A DNA stretch of 64,000 nt from Tautonia rosea (lineage in GTDB: Bacteria; Planctomycetota; Planctomycetia; Isosphaerales; Isosphaeraceae), in NCBI RefSeq assembly GCF_012958305.1, contig NZ_JABBYO010000002.1:310001-374000 (forward strand). Direction: 5' to 3'. A program made the position numbers and the translations under genes. The notes beneath the pieces were generated by a model. That model had not been told where the DNA came from and searched no databases. It was given only the letters and a program-made list of their open reading frames with translations. This document shows positions 1 through 7,305 of this stretch, piece by piece; positions within the stretch are counted from its first letter, which is position 1, and every line of letters starts with the position of its first letter.

Positions 1-1121
1 TCTTCGACCTCGCCGCGCGGAACGACGCGCGGGTCGTGCTCTCCGGGGACAGGCGTCAACACAAGTCGGTCGAACGCGGCTCGCCGCTGCACCTCCTGGA
101 GGAGGAGGCCGGGATCCTGCCGGCCGAGGTGCGCGACATCCGTCGCCAGCGCGGGGCCTATCGGGAGGCGATCGCCGCGATGGGCGAGGGCAGGGCCGGC
201 GAGGGCTTCGATCGGCTCGACGAGCTGGGCTGGATCCGCGAGATCGGCGACGCCGAGAGGTACCGTCTGCTCGCCTCGGACTACGTGGAGGCCGTCAGGG
301 CCGGGGAATCTTCCCTCGTGGTCTCCCCGACCCACCTGGAGAAGGACCGGATCACGGGCGAGATCCGCCGATTGTTGTCCGCCGAAGGGCTCCTCGACGG
401 CGACTCGCACGTCGTCCCCGTACTCATCCCGAGGAAGCTCACGCTCGCCGAGAAGGCCGACCCCGCCGAGTACCAGCCCGGCGACGTGATCCAGTTCCAC
501 CAGAACGCGCCGGGATTCCGCAGGGGGCAGCGGCTCCAGATCGGTCCGGGTCCCGCCCCGACGGGGCTGGCAGGCCGCTTCGAGGTGTTCCACCGGGGGA
601 GCATCATGCTCGCCCCGGGGGACATGATCCGCATCACGCGGAACGGGGCGACCGCCGATCGGCGGCACGCCCTGCACAACGGGGACCTGCACCGGGTGCG
701 CGGATTCGACTCCGACGGTGCGCTCGTGCTCGCGAACGGTTGGAAGGTCGCCCGGGACTACGGCCACATCGACCACGGCTATGTCGTCACATCGCACGCG
801 GCGCAGGGCAAGACGGTCGACCGGGTCTTCGTCGGCCAGTCGGCCTCCTCGCTGGCGGCGACATCGCGGGAGCAGTTCTACGTCAGCTGCTCGCGGGGCC
901 GCAAGGCGGCGACGGTCTACACCGACGACAAGGCCACGCTGAGGGCCTCGCTCATGCGTTCCGAACAGCAGCTCATGGGACGCGACCTGCTCGCCAACGG
1001 GATGGCCCGACGGTCGCTGCGGTCCCGGCGCCGGGAGCGGGAGGAGCAGCGCAAGAAGCTCGATATCCGCCTCCTGATCCGTGCCGCCAAGCGAGAACGA
1101 GAGAAAGAGCATGAACGATAG
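1..1121 (+). CDS. MobF/TraI-family relaxase, C-terminal helicase part (5' end outside window)
   Basis: The frame is open from base 3, so the true start lies left of the window; an internal GTG at 36 is not a credible start. The visible residues are the C-terminal half of a superfamily 1 helicase of the TraA/TraI type that unwinds DNA during conjugative transfer. The segment VVLSGDRRQHKSVERG is the GDxxQ helicase motif III. The segment TSHAAQGKTVDRVFV is the late RecD-like motif, followed by REQFYVSCSRGR. The tail is Arg/Lys-rich. The relaxase domain itself is not seen. Its stop overlaps the start of the next gene, so the two are probably one transcript. With the coupling ATPase at 9.4 kb it marks a transferable element. 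Confidence 0.85.
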   Translation, partial: FDLAARNDARVVLSGDRRQHKSVERGSPLHLLEEEAGILPAEVRDIRRQRGAYREAIAAMGEGRAGEGFDRLDELGWIREIGDAERYRLLASDYVEAVRAGESSLVVSPTHLEKDRITGEIRRLLSAEGLLDGDSHVVPVLIPRKLTLAEKADPAEYQPGDVIQFHQNAPGFRRGQRLQIGPGPAPTGLAGRFEVFHRGSIMLAPGDMIRITRNGATADRRHALHNGDLHRVRGFDSDGALVLANGWKVARDYGHIDHGYVVTSHAAQGKTVDRVFVGQSASSLAATSREQFYVSCSRGRKAATVYTDDKATLRASLMRSEQQLMGRDLLANGMARRSLRSRRREREEQRKKLDIRLLIRAAKREREKEHER

Positions 1122-1539
1122 CATCCTGAAACGCTACTCGGGGACCCGAGGGCCGATCCTCCCCGGCCGGGACCCGCTCGACGACGACGACCCGCAGGTC
1201 GACGACCTCGGATGTTACAGCTGGCTGAGGGGCCTGCGGGAGCGATCGACCATGATCGAGTTCCGGCTCAGGGAGGGGCGCTCCGTCGCCTTCGACTACA
1301 CCCTGCTGCGCAAGGTGATCTTCGACCCCTCGGAGGGCATCACGCTGAAGTTCGACGGGGAGACGGTCAGGATCGAGGGCCGGAACCTCGCCGCGGAGTC
1401 GACGCCGGGCGTCCAGCTCCTCCGCGGGATCCAGAACCACAGGGTGCCCTGGATCCGCGAGATGGGCGAGGCCGAGCAGGTGGCGGCGGCGGAGGTTGCC
1501 ACGGTCGTCGAGCGCCTCACGTTCAAGGATTCGGGATGA
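1111..1539 (+). CDS. Hypothetical protein (142 aa) coupled to the relaxase gene
   Basis: I chose the ATG at 1111, inside the last codons of the relaxase gene and preceded by a purine-rich GAGAAAGAG stretch. An in-frame GTG at 1081 would lengthen the overlap without need. The product is soluble and acidic at its N-terminus. It has an alternating beta-like middle (IEFRLREGRSVAFDY, then ITLKFDGETVRIEGRNL) and a helical C-terminus. I do not recognise the family. Overlap with the relaxase gene suggests a transfer-accessory role, which is inference only. Confidence 0.7.
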   Translation: MNDSILKRYSGTRGPILPGRDPLDDDDPQVDDLGCYSWLRGLRERSTMIEFRLREGRSVAFDYTLLRKVIFDPSEGITLKFDGETVRIEGRNLAAESTPGVQLLRGIQNHRVPWIREMGEAEQVAAAEVATVVERLTFKDSG

Positions 1540-1550
1540 TCGGGGAGCGT

Positions 1551-1569
1551 CCGCGAGCGAAGCTCGCGG
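1551..1569. terminator. GC-rich hairpin between convergent genes
   Basis: CCGCGAGC, a three-base GAA loop, then GCTCGCGG: a perfect 8-bp stem 12 bases after the stop of the plus-strand gene and before the convergent DUF932 gene. No U-tract follows, so it may be only a weak or bidirectional terminator. Confidence 0.35.
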
Positions 1570-1636
1570 GGCGGCCTGGCCGTCCCTGGCCATCGACCCC
1601 GCGCTCCTCGCCCGCTCCGACTCCTGCCCCTCCTCG

Positions 1637-2439
1637 TCAGCGGTCGAGCCCCTCGGCCAGGCTCCAGAGGCCCCGATTGATCCTGATGTCCCCGTCGACG
1701 GATCGGATCGGCCGCGTGCGGATCCGTCGCCCTGAGGCGTTCCTGGAGCGCAGGTCGCCCTTGATGAGGTTCTCCTGCACGCGGTTCAGGGTGTGCCAGA
1801 GGTCGGGCCGGTCATCGTCCAGGCGGCGGGGGATGAGCAGGTGCGAGGGCCGGATGCTCGGGTTCGGCTTCAGCCCCCAGGCGGCCTCGGCGAAACCCAG
1901 GCGCTGGCCCGGCGACAGCTCGATCTGCTTCCAACGACGGATCGTTTCGAGGGTCTGGGGGGTCTCCCCGGCGATCCGTCGGGTGGCCTCGGCGACCTGA
2001 TCGCGGAAGGAAAGCCCCCCGCGTGACGGACGCTGACGCTGCCGAAGTCGGCGGACTGGACGGTGAGGCCGTTGCCGCAGACCAGCCGGAAGACGCCGGC
2101 CATGAACCGATAGGCGGAGCTGCCGTCGTGGGAGTTGGTGAGCACCAGCTCCGGCACCTCCTCCCAGGGATCGCGGCGGCCGATGTCGGCTTCCCGCCGG
2201 AATCGGAGCAGGTGCCGCGTGAACGCCCCCTTGTCGGGGCTCCGGCTGCGTGACTGGGAGGCCCGCACGGGGAAGAACCCGCGCTCGCCGAGGATGTCCA
2301 CCACGTCGATCGTGGGGACCATGCGGTAGCGGGGAGACATGCCGCGCCACGGGCGGTCGGCGAAGACGCTCGGGGCGAGGCGGCGCAGTTCGTCTCGGGA
2401 GAGGCCTGGGGTCGGGTTCGGGGTGATGGTCGTCATCAT
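1637..2439 (-). pseudogene. DUF932-type phage/plasmid-like protein, split by a frameshift
   Basis: Two minus-strand frames join into one protein of DUF932 appearance. The first runs from the ATG at 2439 (good AGGAG upstream) through SRDELRRLAPSVFADRPW, YRMVPTIDVVDILGERGF, the typical RLVCGNGLTVQSADFGSV and VRHAGG at about 2020. The second frame continues as LSFRDQVAEATRRIAGE and ends with IRINRGLWSLAEGLDR at 1637. The break is at a run of six G (minus strand, about 2016-2021); one extra G would restore a protein of about 267 aa. Family members occur on phages and plasmids and have no settled function. This may be a true pseudogene, a sequencing error, or a -1 recoding site, since G GGG GGC fits the slippery pattern. 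Confidence 0.75.
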
Positions 2440-2525
2440 GATGCTCCTCGTTCGCTCGTCGTTCTCGGTGTGCGGTCGATGGATGGTGATCGATGGGATT
2501 GGGGGCATCCCTGCCCCGGGTCGGG

Positions 2526-2735
2526 TCAGGCGGTGACGGCCCCGGCCTCGCCGATCGGGGCCAGCAGGGCGGACAGCTCCTTGGGCTTCCGGATGACCGT
2601 CTCGTTGACGTTCCGCCACCAGTGGAAACCGTTGTAGCGCCAGCCGGCCTCGGCGAGGGCCCTGCGGGTCGCGGCGTCGGGCTTGGAGGTGAAGGCGATC
2701 TTCTCGGTGCGGGAGGTGCCGTGGACGATCTGCAT
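2526..2735 (-). CDS. Small hypothetical protein (69 aa)
   Basis: The start is the ATG at 2735 with AGGAGA seven bases upstream; the open frame continues further but without a ribosome site. The product begins MQIVHGTSRTEKIAFTSKPD and contains ALAEAGWRYNGFHWWRN, a pattern seen in small element-borne proteins where a helix leads into an aromatic strand. It lies just upstream of the DUF932 gene on the same strand, so the two may share a promoter. I do not assign a function. Confidence 0.65.
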   Translation of the reverse strand: MQIVHGTSRTEKIAFTSKPDAATRRALAEAGWRYNGFHWWRNVNETVIRKPKELSALLAPIGEAGAVTA

Positions 2736-3062
2736 GGTCCGGTCTCCTGATGCGGAGGGCCTGTTGGTCGGGAATGTCGGCACGCGCGACATTCGCCAGG
2801 CCAACGGCGGCACCGGTCCGTGCCCATAGAATGGGTGAATTCGTCACAGGGTCGGGCGCAGCGGCTGCACACGGAGCGCAGCGACACGGAAGCTGCGGAG
2901 GGAGCGCCCTTGACGAAGAGGGCGGCGCCCTTCGGGACAGGTCGGTCCCGGTATCGGGGCGCAGGAGGGGGCGGGAGGGCGGCGCAGCCGGTCCGCCCGG
3001 GACGGCAGCGTGAGCGAGCCCCGGGAGCAACCCGGCCTGCCGACGGGCCCCCAGAGCCGGTT
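2736..3062. other. Gene-free stretch upstream of two small genes
   Basis: Open frames here lack ribosome sites and protein-like composition. The stretch probably holds the minus-strand promoter for the 69-aa gene and the DUF932 gene. I see no convincing promoter boxes. Confidence 0.4.
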
Positions 3063-3137
3063 CTATTCGACCTGGTCGAGGGTGACCCGGTCATCGGTGC
3101 GATCGTAGAGCTTAATCGCCCACTGGCTGGCGGGCCG
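3063..3137 (-). pseudogene. Remnant of a tyrosine recombinase C-terminus
   Basis: The minus strand encodes AIKLYDRTDDRVTLDQVE followed by a stop. This nearly matches the end of the intact recombinase 430 bp away (TTKLYDRTDDRVTLDEVEKIRL), including its catalytic tyrosine. Upstream of this short piece the similarity fades and no recombinase fold can be read. It is therefore either the end of a second, deleted integrase or a duplicated 3' end produced by insertion next to the intact gene. Confidence 0.65.
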
Positions 3138-3556
3138 TCTACCTCGGCCCGGCGAAGGTCCGGAGCATCTGCAGCCGCAAATGCAGATCAACGCAATGTT
3201 AATTTTCCAAAATTTATAAGGTAAGTATGCGTTATCAAGTTGTTGCAATTGTTGCACTATTCGTTGTCTCGTCGACACCCGCGCACGCGGGCCGTGATGG
3301 TCCGACATACATTCGATTGCCCGATGGCCAAGTGGTTCCTGAGAAGCCGCCTCTGCCAATAAACCCGACAACCTCCCCCAAGCGTCCTCCGATTATGCCC
3401 AAGGGTAAGCCGACCAATCACAAGGCGATTTCCCCTCTCAAGCAGAACGGTCGATAAGAAATCAGCCAATCAGGACCGCGCTCTCGAATCGAGTCAGAGT
3501 CGGATCTTCTCGACCTCATCGAGGGTGACCCGATCATCGGTGCGATCGTAGAGCTT
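3067..3556. repeat. Direct repeat pair (47 bp copies) flanking a small secreted-protein gene
   Basis: Copy 1 at 3067-3113 and copy 2 at 3510-3556 lie in the same orientation and differ at three positions by my alignment. Copy 2 is the 3' end of the intact recombinase gene; copy 1 is the remnant. The 396 bp between them contain the AT-richer small gene at 3227. The geometry resembles a cassette that duplicated the gene end on insertion. Confidence 0.65.
3227..3457 (+). CDS. Putative small secreted protein (76 aa)
   Basis: The ATG at 3227 is preceded by AAGGTAAGT, a plausible ribosome site. The N-terminus reads as a signal peptide: Arg-Tyr, a hydrophobic core VVAIVALFVV, then a cleavage-like STPAHA|G. 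The mature part is short, basic and proline/lysine-rich with no cysteine. Base composition is more AT-rich than the neighbours, hinting at separate origin. I recognise no family. The signal peptide is the main support; the gene could still be spurious. Confidence 0.5.
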   Translation: MRYQVVAIVALFVVSSTPAHAGRDGPTYIRLPDGQVVPEKPPLPINPTTSPKRPPIMPKGKPTNHKAISPLKQNGR

Positions 3557-4510
3557 GGTCGTCCGCGGGCTGGCGTGCGCGGCCATCTGCTGCGCCTTCT
3601 CCAGCGTGCCGGCGTTCTCCAGGTAGTTGGTGATCCCGGTGGCCCTGAAGCTGTGGCAGCCGATCGGCGTGCCGATCCCCGCCTTCGCCGCCCGCCTCCG
3701 GATCATCCGCCAGACGTCGGCCGGGAGCATCGGGTTGGTCGTGAGGGCATCGCCCCTGCGGGTCGCCGTCCGGAACAGTGGCCCGCGGCGGTCCGACGCG
3801 ATCCCGGCCTCGGCGACATAGGCGTCGAGGAACTCCTCGAGCGTGTGATGAGCGGGCATCTCGTGCACCTTGCCGCCCTTCTCCTGGAGGCGGAGCCACA
3901 TGCGCTTGCCCTGGGGATAGTAGTCCTCTACGGCCATGGTGACTACGGCCCCGACCCTGGCGAAGGTGAAGAACATCGCGGCGATGAGGGCGCGGTCCCT
4001 CAGCGCGACGACGCTTGCCGTCCCGATGCCATCGAGGATGGCCCGCGTCTCCTCGACCACGAGGACGGGTGTCTTCCCCCGGGTGACGACGTGCTTCGGG
4101 CCGCGGACGGCGTGCGCCGGGTTGGTGGGGACGACCTGGCCGGTGACCAGCCAGTCGAAGAGCATGCGGATGGTGGCAAGGTGTTGCTTGACGGTCGGCT
4201 TCGCGTGCGACTGGCCCAGAGACTCGACGTAGGCCGCGACCGTCATGGGGCGGATGTCCTTCAGTGAGCAGATGCCGCGTCCCTCGCACCAGCGGAGGAA
4301 GGCGAGGGCGTTGCGGAAGTAGGCTCTCCGCGTGTTCGCGTTGCGGATGTGGGCCGTGAAATACTCGGCGAATCGGGTGATCGCGTCCTCGCCGGCGGAG
4401 GCGAGGATGTGCGGGATGACCATGTGCCGGCCGTCGCGACCCGAGGCGAGGTCACCCGACATCACCGATTCGATGACGCCCTGCTCAGGCTTCGAGGAGG
4501 GGGACGTCAT
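3494..4510 (-). CDS. Tyrosine recombinase/integrase (338 aa)
   Basis: This is a site-specific recombinase of the phage integrase family with a SAM-like N-terminal core-binding domain (about residues 43-130) and a catalytic domain (about 145-335). The catalytic set is visible: R185 in FTFARVGAV, K211 in LQEKGGKVH, H286 and R289 in CHSFRATG, H312 in AAHAS, and nucleophile Y321 in TTKLYDRT. Its start overlaps the end of the vapC-like gene by 26 bp, so toxin, antitoxin and recombinase may be cotranscribed. A later start (Met 17 or Met 30) would remove the overlap. A second copy of its 3' end lies downstream. Confidence 0.9.
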   Translation of the reverse strand: MTSPSSKPEQGVIESVMSGDLASGRDGRHMVIPHILASAGEDAITRFAEYFTAHIRNANTRRAYFRNALAFLRWCEGRGICSLKDIRPMTVAAYVESLGQSHAKPTVKQHLATIRMLFDWLVTGQVVPTNPAHAVRGPKHVVTRGKTPVLVVEETRAILDGIGTASVVALRDRALIAAMFFTFARVGAVVTMAVEDYYPQGKRMWLRLQEKGGKVHEMPAHHTLEEFLDAYVAEAGIASDRRGPLFRTATRRGDALTTNPMLPADVWRMIRRRAAKAGIGTPIGCHSFRATGITNYLENAGTLEKAQQMAAHASPRTTKLYDRTDDRVTLDEVEKIRL

Positions 4511-4862
4511 ACTGCTTCAGGACGGGATCGCGGCTGACCAGCCGAAATCCCTCGTGGCGTGCCTGGGCGATCAGGAGGCGGTCGAACGGGTCGCGGTGAT
4601 GGTCGGGGAGCGTTGCGACCGACAGGGCGTGAGGGATGGTCACCGGCAGGGGGAGGAAGCGGTTGGCCGCCATCGCGCCCTCGAGGTCCTCCGGGGCGTC
4701 GAGCTTGCCCAGCGATCGCTTGATCGCGATCTCCCAGGCGACGGCCGCGCTGACATAGACCGGATTCTTGCCGTCGCCGACGGCCTTGCGGGCCGGCTTG
4801 GCCAGCAGGTTCGGATCGTCGAGCCACCAGAGGAAGACGTGGGTGTCGAGCAGGAGGGTCAT
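4485..4862 (-). CDS. VapC-family PIN-domain toxin (125 aa)
   Basis: This is a PIN-domain ribonuclease of a type II toxin-antitoxin pair. It opens with MTLLLDTHVFLWWLDDP, as in the Sll0205-like VapC branch. The acidic site residues are D6, E44 (AVAWEIAIK), D94 (DPFDRLLIAQA) and D112 (VSRDPVL). I chose the ATG at 4862 because it overlaps the antitoxin stop as ATGA; the longer open frame lacks the family start. Length is normal. The antitoxin is upstream and the recombinase gene overlaps downstream. Confidence 0.9.
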   Translation of the reverse strand: MTLLLDTHVFLWWLDDPNLLAKPARKAVGDGKNPVYVSAAVAWEIAIKRSLGKLDAPEDLEGAMAANRFLPLPVTIPHALSVATLPDHHRDPFDRLLIAQARHEGFRLVSRDPVLKQYDVPLLEA

Positions 4863-5098
4863 TCTGTGTCCATCCCGAACGCGGTGGCGATGTCGTCGGG
4901 CAAGGCGTCGAAGTCCTCGGCGATTTGGACCTTGCCCTTCCACTGGCCTCCCTTGCGGGGGCTCTCGTCGGGCCGGATGGGGACGAGGCGAACCATCGGC
5001 TGCCCAGCCTTGGCGATGATGACCTCCTCGCCGCTCAGGGCATGCTCGATGAGCTTCGAGAGGCGGGACTTGGCTTCGTGGATGTTCGCGATTTCCAT
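4859..5098 (-). CDS. Phd/YefM-family antitoxin (79 aa)
   Basis: The sequence MEIANIHEAKSRLSKLIEHA followed by GEEVIIAKAGQPMVRLVPI is the classic Phd/YefM N-terminal fold that dimerises and binds operator DNA. The C-terminal tail would mask the PIN toxin. AAGGAGAA precedes the ATG at 5098. Its stop overlaps the toxin start by 4 bp, the usual coupling in these operons. Autoregulation through the palindrome just upstream is likely. Confidence 0.87.
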   Translation of the reverse strand: MEIANIHEAKSRLSKLIEHALSGEEVIIAKAGQPMVRLVPIRPDESPRKGGQWKGKVQIAEDFDALPDDIATAFGMDTE

Positions 5099-5112
5099 GA
5101 TGTTCTCCTTGG

Positions 5113-5122
5113 CTTAGCTAAG
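5113..5122. promoter_or_regulatory. Candidate antitoxin operator palindrome
   Basis: CTTAGCTAAG is a perfect 10-bp palindrome 15 bp upstream of the Phd-type antitoxin start, where such operators usually sit. Assignment rests on position and symmetry only. Confidence 0.4.
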
Positions 5123-5188
5123 TCTAGCCCGTTTCGTCCATTGTGGCAAGAATCATTTGCGGCTCCCGAGCAGAAACCGGTCGGGGCT

Positions 5189-5476
5189 TTATGACAAGTG
5201 CTCCGGCCAGTCCATCGACGTATGGACGACGCGCAGAATATCCAGCGTTTCGCCTTCGATGCGATAGACCACGACGTATGGGAGATCCGGGATGACCAAT
5301 TCCATGGTTCCGGCCACATGTCCCTGCCGTCCGGAGCTTGGGAAGAGGAGCAGTCGCCTTTCCGCGGATTGTATCTTCCGGACGACCCGCCCGGTGGCCT
5401 CCGGACTGTCGATCGCGATGTGGGCGTGTATTGCTCGCAGAGACTGGATGGCGCCCCGCAGCCAGCGGATCTTCAC
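5189..5476 (-). CDS. RelE/ParE-family toxin (95 aa)
   Basis: The product has the RelE/ParE layout: an N-terminal helix pair (IRWLRGAIQSLRAIHAHIA), the SPEATGRVVRKI segment, then beta strands ending in the typical YVVVYRIEGETLDILRVVH. ParE members poison gyrase and RelE members cleave mRNA; the sequence does not tell which applies here. The start overlaps the upstream antitoxin stop by 4 bp. It is a separate toxin-antitoxin module, about 90 bp from the Phd/VapC one and on the same strand. Confidence 0.85.
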   Translation of the reverse strand: MKIRWLRGAIQSLRAIHAHIAIDSPEATGRVVRKIQSAERRLLLFPSSGRQGHVAGTMELVIPDLPYVVVYRIEGETLDILRVVHTSMDWPEHLS

Positions 5477-5709
5477 CGGGTTAGCTCTTGAAACATCATC
5501 TCAACCTCACCCTCGGAGGCAAAGTCCCCAGCGTCGGCCTCGGCGACCGCCTTCTTGATATCCTCGATCTGCCACTTCCTCATTCGGATGTAGCTGTCGA
5601 CGGCCTGCTTGATCAGGTAGGAGCGGTCGCGATCGTCCGACTTTGCGAATTCATCCAACTGGGCGACCGCGTCCTTGTCCATCCGCACTGTAACGTTGAC
5701 CTTCTCCAT
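5473..5709 (-). CDS. Ribbon-helix-helix (CopG-like) antitoxin (78 aa)
   Basis: The N-terminus NVTVRMDKDAVAQLDEFAK followed by RDRSYLIKQAVDSYI is a ribbon-helix-helix DNA-binding fold. The acidic tail (AEADAGDFASEGEVEMMF) probably wraps the toxin. I chose the ATG at 5709, which has GCGAGG upstream, rather than the in-frame ATG at 5721. Upstream lies a very AT-rich stretch with ATATTG repeated, a plausible promoter and operator for self-repression. The stop overlaps the toxin start as ATGA. Confidence 0.85.
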   Translation of the reverse strand: MEKVNVTVRMDKDAVAQLDEFAKSDDRDRSYLIKQAVDSYIRMRKWQIEDIKKAVAEADAGDFASEGEVEMMFQELTR

Positions 5710-6318
5710 GATACCTCGCAATATGATATATTACAATATAATCTATTTTCGTTCAATTCAATTAAGCGAATTGCGTTGCAATGCAGCCGACGGCGCGAAC
5801 GCACCATATGAAAGATAACGTCCTTTATCTTTCATTTGTATTGAGCGGCACACGTCTTCGCGTTTCAGGTCAGCGGCTCAGGTGAAGAACGTCGCGGAAC
5901 TCACAGTCATAAGACGAACGGGCCGTTATCATCTCCGGGCACACCGGACGAGGTCGCTCACATCCTTCCATTCGTTGTCATGGACGCCGTCACTGAAGCG
6001 GATCACCCGCGCTCTTTGGAAGGAAAATTCAGAGGAAGACCAGTATTTTTGACCGCCTAGCAGGAAGTTGCCGATGGGCCGCCCGGTTGACCCACATCAC
6101 GTAGAGCTCGCCATGGTCGGGCAGGTGCCGGTTACGTGCCGGCGTTGAAGGAGCTATCCGCCGAGTGCAGGAACGCGGATTGCTCTTGCCCGTATTGCAG
6201 GCTGCTATGGCGTTGGGAGAGTTGGTTGTGCACTCGGCCAGTCGCAGTATTCGTGTAGCGGTGCCATAAGCAGTATTCCACGGTGGCGTCTGGCGGATGC
6301 CCGAGGCGCTGGTGATGG
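5710..6318. other. About 600 bp without a convincing gene
   Basis: The first 50 bases are AT-rich and probably carry the promoter of the ribbon-helix-helix antitoxin. A perfect inverted repeat follows at 5808-5835. The rest holds only a poorly supported minus-strand frame (6029-6322) without a ribosome site. Confidence 0.45.
5808..5835. repeat. Perfect 11-bp inverted repeat, 6-base loop
   Basis: ATGAAAGATAA at 5808-5818 is exactly complementary to TTATCTTTCAT at 5825-5835. It is AT-rich in a GC-rich element and sits about 100 bp upstream of the ribbon-helix-helix antitoxin. It could be an operator, a mobile-element end or a weak hairpin; position does not decide. Confidence 0.6.
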
Positions 6319-7305
6319 TCACCGATGCGGTAAGCCGAGGGATGTGGAACCGGGCGTGCCTGAGCTCGCGCCGCCGGTGACCGGCGTTGGTCTTGATGGG
6401 CGAGATGGCCGTGTTTTTTGCGTGCTATTGGGCGATGGCCTCGAGGTGACCCTCGATTTGCTTTTTCGTTTATTTAGATTCCGCTGAACAGGGCTAACTC
6501 CCCGATTGGTTACAGGTACAGTGCATGGGTTATCAATATCTCGGCTTCTTGCTGTTGGATCACCAGGGGGTAGGCCTGGATCTGTTGGATTACCAGAGGG
6601 TAGGCCTGGATTTGTTGGATCACCAGAGGAGCCATCTCGACTTCGTTGACCTGTTGTATTACCAGAGGGTAGGCCTGGATTTGCTGGATCACCAGACGAT
6701 GTTGCCGGCAACTCTCCACGGCACGCTGGGTCCAAGTGGTTGGAGCATGCCACACAAAGTGATTGGCCATCTGGGTAATATTCTCTTTTCGTTCCCCGCG
6801 GACAATCAGGTCTTTCTCCACGGCAGTTGGGGTTTTCACATGGAACACAACTGCGGCCGGTTCTTGCGCTACGATCCGGTACATCTTTCGTTCCGGTCGG
6901 ACAAACACATACCCAACGATTCCTCCCCTCCCGTCCTCCCGCCTGTATCCTTACTCTCCCAGTTCCGCCACACTCAGTGTTCTCGCCTGGCGCTGCGCAA
7001 TGACCCATCTGATTACGCGTCTCGCCTTCAGCGCACTTATTTATACAGTTGACAAAGGTGTATGACCTTGGCGTGCCATAGATCCTGTGAACTCTCCTGC
7101 GTGCAACGGGCTCCTGACCTGCCGGGCACGAGCAATTAGCTGGGTCACTAGGCCCTGAAGCAGGACAAACCCCGCAATACGGTTTGGTACTAGGATTGCC
7201 GTCCGGATCGAACAGCTCCACGCCCGGGGTTGCTCTATCGCAAGCATGGGAAATGCCAGATATAAATGTAATGCATAATGCAAGAGCAATCGATCTTACC
7301 AGCAT
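6319..7305 (-). CDS. Cysteine-rich secreted protein with Pro/Gly repeats (328 aa)
   Basis: The ATG at 7305 follows GAGGGAAAT. Residues 1-21 are a signal peptide (LVRSIALALCITFISGISHA, cleavage before CDR). Residues 22 to about 200 are rich in cysteine with short CP.G motifs (CSCPAGQEPV, CVCPTGTKDV, CVPCENPNC, DCPRGTKREY), which suggests a disulfide-bonded extracellular fold. Next comes a repeat region with NPGLPSGN units, then a basic Ser/Thr/Pro tail. The region is less GC-rich than the conjugation genes. I recognise no family. The C-terminal third reads like low-complexity sequence and may include a shifted frame. Confidence 0.6.
   Translation of the reverse strand: MLVRSIALALCITFISGISHACDRATPGVELFDPDGNPSTKPYCGVCPASGPSDPANCSCPAGQEPVARRRVHRIYGTPRSYTFVNCINKCAEGETRNQMGHCAAPGENTECGGTGRVRIQAGGREGRNRWVCVCPTGTKDVPDRSARTGRSCVPCENPNCRGERPDCPRGTKREYYPDGQSLCVACSNHLDPACRGELPATSSGDPANPGLPSGNTTGQRSRDGSSGDPTNPGLPSGNPTDPGLPPGDPTARSRDIDNPCTVPVTNRGVSPVQRNLNKRKSKSRVTSRPSPNSTQKTRPSRPSRPTPVTGGASSGTPGSTSLGLPHR
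6552..6696. repeat. Degenerate 30-bp minisatellite
   Basis: The unit TAGGCCTGGAT.TGTTGGAT, then .ACCAGAGGG, recurs in tandem at about 6571-6600 and 6601-6630. Partial copies lie on both sides and another is at 6651-6696 after an irregular spacer. On the minus strand it encodes the GDPxNPGLPSGN-like repeats of the cysteine-rich protein. Unit length is a multiple of three, so copy changes keep the frame. Confidence 0.8.

Noticed and set aside
6029-6322. Minus-strand frame (97 aa) overlapping the end of the cysteine-rich protein gene by 4 bp
   Set aside because: GTG start without ribosome site and unnatural composition; kept only as part of the gene-free note.
6552-6696. Repeats with spacing resembling a CRISPR array
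   Set aside because: The units are tandem with almost no unique spacers and are translated in frame as part of a protein, so this is a minisatellite.
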